From UBA6168 sp039819485 (GTDB lineage Bacteria > Bacteroidota > Bacteroidia > Chitinophagales > Saprospiraceae): DNA of 64,000 nt. How positions within the stretch are numbered: the first letter of the stretch is position 1; the number at the start of each line of letters is the position of its first letter. Under the pieces are notes generated by a model. It ran no database searches. It worked only from the letters and a program-made list of their open reading frames with translations, and was not told where the DNA came from. The stretch is from positions 1-64,000 of the forward strand of contig JBCBRY010000002.1 in the NCBI GenBank assembly GCA_039819485.1. Direction: 5' to 3'. A program made the position numbers and the translations under genes. This document shows, in pieces, positions 28,883-35,929 of this stretch.

Positions 28883-29602
28883 ATGCAAAAACTGACCTGC
28901 CTGATCATCGAAGACGAACCGCTCGCTGCCGAGGGGCTGGCGTCTTTTATTGCCCAGGTTCCTTTTTTGGACTTAACAGGCTCTTGTGGTGATGCAATGT
29001 CGGCATTCGTGTTTTTAAAAAATAAAACAGTGGATCTTATTTTTCTCGACATTCATCTACCTAAATTAAAAGGACTGGATTTTTTAAAAACATTAAAAGA
29101 TCCACCACAGGTTATCCTCACGACTGCTTACCATCAATATGCACTAAAAGGCTATGAACTGAACGTGGTGGATTATTTACTGAAGCCTTACGGTTTTTCC
29201 CGTTTTTTAGCAGCCGTGAATAAATTAAAATTTCCCGAAAGGCAATTTCCCGTTATTGCACCCACAAAAAAAGAACATGAAAGACTTTTTCATTTTTTCA
29301 ATGAAAACAAAAGGAACATCAAGGTTTATGACGATGAAATACTATATGTGGAAAGTCTAAAAGAATATGTGAGGATATTTTTATCCGACGGCCGAAAGGT
29401 GGTCACCCGTTTTCAAATCGGTGAATTTGAAAAACACATGCAAGCCAACCACCTGCTCCGCATCCATCGCTCTTTCCTGGTGAACATCGACAAAATTTCG
29501 GCCTATTCTGCGTCAGAAATCGAGGTCGGCAAGGTTAAACTGCCCATCGGGCGAGGGTATAAGATGCAGGTGATGGGGAGGTTGGCAGAAGGCAGAAGGT
29601 AG
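28883..29602 (+). CDS. LytTR-family response regulator
   Basis: A 239-residue response regulator paired with the kinase just upstream. The receiver domain (about 1-120) has the acidic pair in LIIEDEP, the phosphorylated Asp56 in LIFLDIHLP, the switch Thr in ILTTAYHQYAL and the Lys in YLLKPYG. The LytTR DNA-binding domain (about 135-237) shows DDEILYVESLKEYVRIFLSD, then LRIHRSFLVNIDKISAYSAS and VKLPIGRGYK, the standard beta-sheet recognition fold that binds paired direct repeats in the major groove. The stop of the kinase and this start are 17 bp apart, so they are co-transcribed. LytTR targets in Bacteroidota are often envelope or transport genes; none can be named here. Confidence 0.92.
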   Translation: MQKLTCLIIEDEPLAAEGLASFIAQVPFLDLTGSCGDAMSAFVFLKNKTVDLIFLDIHLPKLKGLDFLKTLKDPPQVILTTAYHQYALKGYELNVVDYLLKPYGFSRFLAAVNKLKFPERQFPVIAPTKKEHERLFHFFNENKRNIKVYDDEILYVESLKEYVRIFLSDGRKVVTRFQIGEFEKHMQANHLLRIHRSFLVNIDKISAYSASEIEVGKVKLPIGRGYKMQVMGRLAEGRR

Positions 29603-29680
29603 CGGGAAGGAACAGCCCCTTCTTGAATTTACAACTATTAGATCCTTTGCCCAGATGTCTTTTCACAAGACATTAGAGGT

Positions 29681-29823
29681 GTTCAGAAATTAATAATTGG
29701 ATTCCGTTCAGTACACCTTTCCTCCCCCCGGCCCCCTCCAGAGGGGGAGAAAATAACGTACACATCTCCCCCTCTGGAGGGGGCCGGGGGGAGGAAACAC
29801 ATTAGGGTTCTTTATTTCTGAAC
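29681..29823. repeat. C/G-rich palindromic repeat with outer arms (copy P4)
   Basis: The core CCTCCCCCCGGCCCCCTCC to GGGGGAGG lies at 29721-29794 around an AAAATAACGTACACAT loop. It is nested inside GTTCAGAAAT (29681-29690) and ATTTCTGAAC (29814-29823). It lies between the LytTR gene and the convergent methyltransferase, where it could also act as a terminator. Confidence 0.75.
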
Positions 29824-29845
29824 AACTCTATTTTACCTAGTTTTT

Positions 29846-30688
29846 CTACTTCTTACATTTTGTGAATATTACATTGTCTCCATTCCATAAATCACTTTCA
29901 GGCAAAATATCTTCCCGGAATTCAACGTCTTTGAAATGCTGCTTTTTTAACATTTCAGATATATCATTTTGTGAGAAAAAATGTGTCCAAAAACGGTAAG
30001 TATCAATGTTCCCACCATTCTCAATTATGGTATGCTGAAACAGAATCACTTTTTCCTTTTCGTATAAAAACGATTCCGATAAAGTCAGGTACGGTGTTCC
30101 TTTCCAAAAACCGACATTATTTGCTTCCCAAGTTTTGGGCGATACTTTACCCTTCAATCCACTATCCTTCAAGACGTCAAAAATGAAAATTCCTCCGTTC
30201 TTCAATGCCCTAAAAATATTGGCCAAAAGCTTTTCTCTTTCGATTGGCAACAATGTACCCAAATCGGTATAAATAAGTACCACCAAATCAAATTTGCCAT
30301 CCCCCAGATCAACATCCAAATAACTTGCATTTTGATAGTCAATACTTAAACCCTTGTCTTTGGCTGATTTAGTGGCATAGTCAATAGAATTCTTTGAAAT
30401 ATCAATTCCAGTTACCTGATGCCCACTTTTTGCAAAAAGTTCCGTGTACAGGCCTGGTCCGCACCCCAAATCCAAAACGCTTAGTTTTCCACCTTTATCC
30501 TGATTTTCCAAAATCCATTGAGCCGTTTTTTCGATCGTTGATTTTTTACGGCTTGCAAGGTCACTGTCTGGGTTCAGGTGAATTTGAAGTAATTGTTTTG
30601 AAATATAGGGATCGGTCCACATAAAGGAAGTACCCTTTTCGTAAAGACTTGGTTTTTCAACTAATGAAACTATTTCCGTTATTTTCAT
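29846..30688 (-). CDS. Class I SAM-dependent methyltransferase
   Basis: A 280-residue soluble methyltransferase. The SAM-binding motif I is SVLDLGCGPGLYTELFAKSG (about 69-88), followed by VTGIDISKNSIDYA (acidic residue at the end of strand beta2), FDLVVLIYTDLGTLLP (motif post-II) and LKNGGIFIFDVL (motif III). The C-terminal half (HTIIENGGNIDTYRFWTHFF) is an antiparallel cap typical of small-molecule methyltransferases. The substrate is unknown. An N-terminal helix of about 30 residues with an aromatic patch (YEKGTSFMWTDPYISKQLLQ) precedes the Rossmann fold. It is a single gene; the kinase/regulator pair converges on it from the left. Confidence 0.88.
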   Translation of the reverse strand: MKITEIVSLVEKPSLYEKGTSFMWTDPYISKQLLQIHLNPDSDLASRKKSTIEKTAQWILENQDKGGKLSVLDLGCGPGLYTELFAKSGHQVTGIDISKNSIDYATKSAKDKGLSIDYQNASYLDVDLGDGKFDLVVLIYTDLGTLLPIEREKLLANIFRALKNGGIFIFDVLKDSGLKGKVSPKTWEANNVGFWKGTPYLTLSESFLYEKEKVILFQHTIIENGGNIDTYRFWTHFFSQNDISEMLKKQHFKDVEFREDILPESDLWNGDNVIFTKCKK

Positions 30689-31104
30689 TTTTTACAATTC
30701 CTTTTAATTGGTTCACAACAATGGTTTTTATTTGCATGAACCCTCACTTATTAACGCCCCTGAACATCAGGCTAACAACCATAAAGTTCCGGAGGTACAG
30801 TTATATCTTCAAATGTCTTATTAAAGTTACATTCGATTCGTACCTCCTATTTCTCAAATCTACCATTCTCTAAGCCAAAATCTACCGATTCCGTAAAGAT
30901 TCGAAGAAAGTCCAGGTGAGGAGAGGCTAAATCCTCAAACATGATCATTACGAGGAAAATCAGGACTCTTGGAAAGTCCGTCCAATCAGGTGACATGTAC
31001 TACCGGGTGAGCATATTCACCTTCTGCCAAAAAAATCCATCCGCACGCAGCCTTTTCCTCCTTACCTTTGTATAGCTACAAAAAACGGGTTTTCTACATA
31101 TTAA
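30689..31104. other. Intergenic region, 416 bp, upstream of the second ECF sigma gene
   Basis: It separates the methyltransferase (-) from the ECF sigma gene (+). Apart from a candidate promoter box at 31063 I see no repeat, RNA gene or credible reading frame. Confidence 0.45.
31063..31070 (+). promoter_or_regulatory. Candidate -7 box for the second ECF sigma gene
   Basis: TACCTTTG is an exact match to the Bacteroidota primary-sigma -7 consensus TAnnTTTG, 34 bp before the ATG. No convincing TTTG -33 element lies about 19 bp upstream, so this is a weak call. Confidence 0.3.
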
Positions 31105-31662
31105 ATGACGCAATCCACAGATCCAGATATTGGACGAATACTCGCCGGGTGCCGGAAACGAGATAGGGTCAGCCAACATGCACTGTATAAAAAGTATTAT
31201 GCGTATGGCATGGCCGTTTGCTTTCGGTACGTCGAGAGCGAGCAGGAGGCCATCTCTGTGCTGAATGAAGGTTTTTTAAAAGTATTCACCAATATCAAAA
31301 AATTCAACGAGGCCTATCCCTTCAAGCCGTGGTTTCGGAAGATCCTGGTGAATACGGCCATCAATTACATCAAACGTCAAAGCAAATTCAAAATGGAAGT
31401 CAGCATGGAAGCAGCCAACCACATCCCTGCACGCGAGGAAATCCTAAGCAAGATCAGTTATCGGGAACTGATGGAAACCGTCCAGTGCTTATCAACGGCG
31501 TACCGGACAGTGTTCAACATGTACGTCATCGACGGCTTTAAACACGAAGAAATAGCCAACCAGCTCGGCATCACCGTCAGTACCTCCAAATCGAACCTGA
31601 CGAGGGCGAGGGCAAAGCTGCAGGAGCTGGTGCTACAAAAACTACAAACGAGATATGCCTGA
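31105..31662 (+). CDS. ECF RNA polymerase sigma factor (sigma-70 family)
   Basis: A 185-residue ECF sigma factor. Region 2 is seen in HALYKKYYAYGMAVCFRYVE, then QEAISVLNEGFLKVFTNIKK and PWFRKILVNTAINYIKRQSK (about 25-92). Region 4 covers about 118-175: ELMETVQCLSTAYRTVFNMY, GFKHEEIANQLGITVSTSKS and RARAKLQELV, the helix-turn-helix. It resembles the sigma factor at 23585 in length and motif order but is clearly divergent in sequence. Its last 8 bases overlap the start of the next gene (ATGCCTGA), a pattern of translational coupling, and that gene begins with a probable anti-sigma segment. The pair is therefore likely a self-contained sigma/anti-sigma module. Confidence 0.92.
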   Translation: MTQSTDPDIGRILAGCRKRDRVSQHALYKKYYAYGMAVCFRYVESEQEAISVLNEGFLKVFTNIKKFNEAYPFKPWFRKILVNTAINYIKRQSKFKMEVSMEAANHIPAREEILSKISYRELMETVQCLSTAYRTVFNMYVIDGFKHEEIANQLGITVSTSKSNLTRARAKLQELVLQKLQTRYA

Positions 31663-32992
31663 ATTGTCGCCGAACGAAATGGACAAGTTGTTCCAGGAAG
31701 GCTCGGAGCAATACGACTTTGAGTACCAGCCGGCCGCCTGGGAACAAATGGATGCCCTGCTCGACCAGCAGGAGCGACGCCGCCGTGGGTGGTGGTGGTT
31801 TTGGGGCGGCTTGTCGGCCGTTCTCTTGATAGCCGCTGTTTCGGTTTTTCATTTTTCAAAAAATGAAAATGCAGATAGCTCTCAGAAAAGCGACCTCACC
31901 GAAGCGATATCCAACACAAATTCAAATTCAAATTCAAATTCAAAATTAACGAACGAGGCCACCGGCCCATCTACCGAAAACAACAACACCGCAAACAAAG
32001 AATCAGGCGAAACCGCCCAGCAGGAAACGGCATTGCCAGCCCGATTGGACACCGCTCATGACCGGGACGCCAGCCCTCAGCAACCATCGACCACGGAGAA
32101 CATACCGTTGAATGAAAGGACAAAAAAGACGGCATCTTCCTCCCTTCCTGTGGTCAAAAGTGACCTTCAGGATCAGCAACATGAACTGCTGATGATGGAC
32201 TCTTCCAGTTCAACTAACCATGAACCGGCAACTGAGCCAGGCCAACCCGCAACGTCCGAAGGCTCGGCAGGCCGCCTGCTGGATTTGCTTCCGCCCCTTC
32301 CTCCCTTATCGATCCGTTTGTCCGTCAATGAGACCATCCCAAAACTCGAAGTTCCCATTCCTCTGCCACCGGCCAACAACGACCCAAAACCGCTACCTGC
32401 AAAGCAGTCCTGGCAGATCGGGCTGCTCATCGGCCCTGAATTCAATTCGGTCGGGCAAGGCGACTACTCGGAGCTGAACTGGAAATTTGGCCTGCACGCC
32501 GAGTACCGATTCGCCAATCGCTGGGCGGTGCGCACGGGCCTTTACTTTATCGATATGTGGTATGATGCCGGTCAAGGGGAATATGTCCCAGAGGCAGGTT
32601 TTTGGGATGCAGGCATCCCCCCCAATTCCACCCGCGGCCAGTGTGACATGCTGGAAATCCCGCTCCACTTCAGCTATCACCTGAGCGGTTTTCAAAACAA
32701 CGGATTCTACGCCACCGCCGGGGTCGCCTCTTATCTTATTTTAGAGGAACATTATTGGTACCAATATGACAACCCAACTCCAGATGCCGTCAAATACTGG
32801 GGCACCCAAAAGGACGAGCGCAACTGGCTGAACATCGGCCACTTTTCAGCGGGTTACAACTATTATTTTTCGAACAAATGGTCGTTGCAGGCCGGCCCTT
32901 ATATGCAACTGCCACTGAAGGGCGTGGGTCACGGAGCAGTGGATATTTATAGCCTGGGGTTGAATGCAGTGGTAAATTTCAAAGTAAAGTAA
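31655..32992 (+). CDS. Anti-sigma-like N-terminus / outer-membrane beta-barrel fusion protein
   Basis: A 445-residue protein. Residues 20-39 (YDFEYQPAAWEQMDALLDQQ) match the N-terminus of the macroglobulin fusion at 17981-23521, which also follows an ECF sigma gene. A single helix follows (WWWFWGGLSAVLLIAAVSVF, about 48-67). Residues 70-245 are a low-complexity, Ser/Thr/Asn-rich linker (NTNSNSNSNSKLTNEA...) that would cross the periplasm. Residues 250-445 are an outer-membrane barrel of the PorT/OMP_b-brl_2 kind: alternating strands such as WQIGLLIGPEFNSV, WKFGLHAEYRFANRWAVRTG, MLEIPLHFSYHLSG and FSAGYNYYFSNKWSLQAGPY, ending VNFKVK. As read, one polypeptide would link cytoplasmic sigma to the outer membrane. 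The start overlaps the sigma gene by 8 bases. An alternative is that the barrel is small and periplasmic or that proteolysis separates the two parts. Confidence 0.8.
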   Translation: MPELSPNEMDKLFQEGSEQYDFEYQPAAWEQMDALLDQQERRRRGWWWFWGGLSAVLLIAAVSVFHFSKNENADSSQKSDLTEAISNTNSNSNSNSKLTNEATGPSTENNNTANKESGETAQQETALPARLDTAHDRDASPQQPSTTENIPLNERTKKTASSSLPVVKSDLQDQQHELLMMDSSSSTNHEPATEPGQPATSEGSAGRLLDLLPPLPPLSIRLSVNETIPKLEVPIPLPPANNDPKPLPAKQSWQIGLLIGPEFNSVGQGDYSELNWKFGLHAEYRFANRWAVRTGLYFIDMWYDAGQGEYVPEAGFWDAGIPPNSTRGQCDMLEIPLHFSYHLSGFQNNGFYATAGVASYLILEEHYWYQYDNPTPDAVKYWGTQKDERNWLNIGHFSAGYNYYFSNKWSLQAGPYMQLPLKGVGHGAVDIYSLGLNAVVNFKVK

Positions 32993-32994
32993 TT

Positions 32995-33047
32995 GTACCG
33001 CCAAAGTCCCCTTTGACGACGCTCATCAAAGGGGACTTTGGCAGTAC
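32995..33047. terminator. Long hairpin between convergent genes
   Basis: A 17-bp perfect stem GCCAAAGTCCCCTTTGA (33000-33016) / TCAAAGGGGACTTTGGC (33026-33042), loop CGACGCTCA, extended beyond a C-A mismatch by GTAC/GTAC. It begins at the stop of the barrel fusion gene and ends just before the permease stop. Confidence 0.65.
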
Positions 33048-33049
33048 TA

Positions 33050-35428
33050 TTATTCATATCTCAACTCTTCCACCGGATCCTGTTTTTTTGAACTGAATAA
33101 TTTCAACCATACCGTCAGTGTTACCAATACACTTAATAAAATTACCGGAGCAAAGATGGACAGCAGGTCAATATTGGTGCGGTAATCAAAATTGGCCAGC
33201 CAGCCATTCATCAGCCACCAGACTATTGGTACCCCTACGGCGCCGGCGACCAAAGCCGCGCGAATAAAATTTTTCGAAAGTAGTTGGCCAATCTGTCTGC
33301 TGGAACCGCCGAGTATTTTGCGGATCGCAATTTCCTTTGTCCGTTCGTTTATTTCAAAAGTCAATAATCCGTACAAACCAAAAATGGCAATCAAAATACA
33401 GATGAACGTATAAAAGGAAATTATTTTTTGTGCCTGTTGTTCCGTGGTATAAAGCTCCGCAAATTTTTCATCGAGAAAAGAATATTCAAATGGCAGGCCG
33501 GGTACCAGAGTTGCCAGTTTCTGCTGGGCCGCTTCCAGCGTTTCGGGTATGTTGGCAGCGGATGTTTTTAAATATAATTGACTGGGTCTTAAATCGCCCA
33601 CCACCAGCAGGCAGGGGCGCACTTCATTGTGCAGCGACTGAAAATAAAAATCTTCGATCACACCTGTAATGGCCCGGCGGGAATCTTCGCCGAACGCAGC
33701 AAACATTTTCCCTTCCGCTTTTTCCCAGCCAATATGTTGCCTGGCCGATTCATTCAAAACATAAGTGTATCGATCGGTCAAATTCTTTTTAATTAAATCG
33801 GAATTTCCTTCCAGCAATTTTATATCGACCGTCTCAAAAAAATCGGGATCAACAGAAATGATGTACATGCTTTCGTCCTCTGCCTGACCTTCCCACCAAA
33901 CAGTTTGATTCCAGTTGACGCCCCCCGGATTAAAGCTATTTAAAGACACTTCGCTGACATGGGGGAGGTTGCCCAATTCATTTTTTAACACGCTCCGTTT
34001 TTCTTTTTCCACTTCGACATATAAAGGGATATTCACCACCTGGTCGGGGTTCAGCCCGAGGCTCATATTGGAAATATGCCGCATCTGCTTACTGATGATC
34101 AGACTACTGCCAATTAAAATAATGGATACTAAAAATTGCAACCCCAATAAAACATCCCGCAATCCAACGCTTTTTCCACTTCCCGTTTTCACCTGGCTTT
34201 TCAATGCTTTTACAGGTGAAAAAGAAGTGACAAAAAAACCAATATACCCACCCGCTAAAAAGCTGATAACCAGAGCGAACAATAATCCTAAAACAATATT
34301 TACCGGACTTAAAAAATTAAAAGAAATGGTAGCCCCGAAAAGATCATTAATATAAGGCAATAAAAAACCGCGCATCAAAGCCGCCGCCAAGACCAGGGAA
34401 ATGGTACACAATAAAAAAGCCTCCGAAACAAACTGCCCCATCAACTGCGGGCGGCTCGCCCCGATGGTTTTCCGCACCCCCACTTCTTTGACCCGTTTGG
34501 AAGAACCGGCCGTTTTTAAATTAATAAAATTGACCAGGGAAATTAAAATCAATCCCAAAGCCGCCGCGCCATAAATGAACAAATACCGCCGGTTATAAGA
34601 GGGTTTTAAATTGCCCCGGTTGTCGACAAAATGAATATCGGCCAACGGCTGCAAGCCGATTCTTTCAAACGAATGCGCTCCTTCTTTCAAAGGCACTTTT
34701 ATCGACTGGATTTTTCGGACGACGGAGGCATGGTCTGCATTTTGCCGGAGCAGCGCGTAGGCATAATAATTATATTGCCCCCAATTTCCCGTCAGGCTGG
34801 TGCCGGGTTTCATGGTTTCCAGATTCTGAAAGGAGACCACATAGTCGAGATCAAAATGGGAATTTTCCGGCACGTCTTCCATCACGCCCGTCACCCGGAA
34901 TTCATGCTGGTCATTGATCCTGATTATTTTCCCGATCGGGTTTTTATCGCCAAATAATTTGACGGCTTCCGTTTCCGAAACGACCATCCCGTCCGGCGAA
35001 TCAAACACCCGTTCCCGGTCCCCTTGCAGCAGCGGCAAATTAAAAACGGAAAACAAAGCAGCATCCGCCAAAAAGAAATTAGCCTCATTAAAATACTGGT
35101 TGTCGTAATGTACCACGACCTTGCCATCGCGCCGCAATTTGGTGAGCCGGACGTAGTCCTCCATTTCCGGAATATCCGATTTTAATTTCGGTGGAATGGG
35201 CGCGGAGATACCGACCCAGCCTTCTCCCGTTTCCACATTGCCCGTTACGATGCGGTAAATGCGGTCGCTTTTTGTATGGTACTGATCGAAGCTCTGCTCG
35301 TATTGGATGTGCAGGTAACTGAGCAGCCCCGTGGCCATCCCGACCGACAGGCCGAGAATGCTGATGAGGGAAACCCATTTGTTGCGGGTGAGGCTGCGGT
35401 AGGCGGTCAGGAGGTAATTTCTAAACAT
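33050..35428 (-). CDS. MacB/FtsX-like ABC transporter permease (permease 4)
   Basis: A 792-residue double-FtsX permease and the most divergent of the five here. Start MFRNYLLTAYRSLTRNKWVS, first helix ISILGLSVGMATGLLSYLHI, then periplasmic domain with FDQYHTKSDRIYRIVTG. Loop KRVKEVGVRKTIGASRPQLM precedes three helices (about 275-395). The second half follows RDVLLGLQFLVSIILIGSSL, with a later helix set after ERTKEIAIRKILGGSSRQIG. The C-terminus DPVEELRYE replaces the NPVESLRSE of its paralogues. It differs in its final helices, which contain WLKLFSSKKQ before the end. No ATPase gene is near. Its 3' end shares a hairpin with the barrel fusion gene. Substrate unknown. Confidence 0.88.
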   Translation of the reverse strand: MFRNYLLTAYRSLTRNKWVSLISILGLSVGMATGLLSYLHIQYEQSFDQYHTKSDRIYRIVTGNVETGEGWVGISAPIPPKLKSDIPEMEDYVRLTKLRRDGKVVVHYDNQYFNEANFFLADAALFSVFNLPLLQGDRERVFDSPDGMVVSETEAVKLFGDKNPIGKIIRINDQHEFRVTGVMEDVPENSHFDLDYVVSFQNLETMKPGTSLTGNWGQYNYYAYALLRQNADHASVVRKIQSIKVPLKEGAHSFERIGLQPLADIHFVDNRGNLKPSYNRRYLFIYGAAALGLILISLVNFINLKTAGSSKRVKEVGVRKTIGASRPQLMGQFVSEAFLLCTISLVLAAALMRGFLLPYINDLFGATISFNFLSPVNIVLGLLFALVISFLAGGYIGFFVTSFSPVKALKSQVKTGSGKSVGLRDVLLGLQFLVSIILIGSSLIISKQMRHISNMSLGLNPDQVVNIPLYVEVEKEKRSVLKNELGNLPHVSEVSLNSFNPGGVNWNQTVWWEGQAEDESMYIISVDPDFFETVDIKLLEGNSDLIKKNLTDRYTYVLNESARQHIGWEKAEGKMFAAFGEDSRRAITGVIEDFYFQSLHNEVRPCLLVVGDLRPSQLYLKTSAANIPETLEAAQQKLATLVPGLPFEYSFLDEKFAELYTTEQQAQKIISFYTFICILIAIFGLYGLLTFEINERTKEIAIRKILGGSSRQIGQLLSKNFIRAALVAGAVGVPIVWWLMNGWLANFDYRTNIDLLSIFAPVILLSVLVTLTVWLKLFSSKKQDPVEELRYE

Positions 35429-35610
35429 AGTCCGTTTTGTTTTTGGTGCCGGGTGGATTGGCGGTGATAAGTAAGGTGACCGAAATTAGGACGGTTTTTA
35501 AAATAAGGACGTTACAGGCGGGAAACGGTTGCAATGAGGATGGTTCTTCTTCAAGCAGAAATTGCTGCGTTCGGAACAAGGCTTTTTTTTGATGAATTTT
35601 TCGAGTGCGT

Positions 35611-35683
35611 CCTCCCCCTAACCCTCTCCAAAGAGGGACAATAACGGATTTAATTTCCCCCTTTGGAGGGGGTTAGGGGGAGG
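35611..35683. repeat. C/G-rich palindromic repeat (copy P5)
   Basis: CCTCCCCCTAACCCTCTCC to GGGGGTTAGGGGGAGG around ACAATAACGGATTTAA. The loop matches that of P2, and a diverged tail (CTTGCCCTGTACTCAG, ending near 35728) resembles P2's outer arm. It lies between permease 4's start and the ROC-COR gene's stop. Confidence 0.75.
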
Positions 35684-35792
35684 TTTTTCATGTTTAGTCA
35701 TCCTTGATTCGCTTGCCCTGTACTCAGCAGATATTTATTATGATGTAGATTTTAATGATCTTTTTTTACGGCCTTTAATTTGAATACCTGCT

Positions 35793-35918
35793 TTAGTGAC
35801 TGTTCAAAAAAAAGACACTTTTCCTTTGTCTGAAAAAGATTTTTGAGGCTTCGAAAGCAACCATTTACCAAAATAAAAGTGTCATTTTTAGCGCTTCTTA
35901 TTTTTGATCACCTGCTAA
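35793..35918 (+). mobile_element. MITE-like element, copy D
   Basis: Left end TTTAGTGACTGTTCAAAAA (diverged), right end TTTTTGATCACCTGCTA (kept). The inner pair is AAGACACTTTT against AAAAGTGTCATTTTTAG. It ends 12 bp beyond the stop codon of the ROC-COR gene. Confidence 0.7.
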
Positions 35919-35929
35919 AGAGAAACAGC

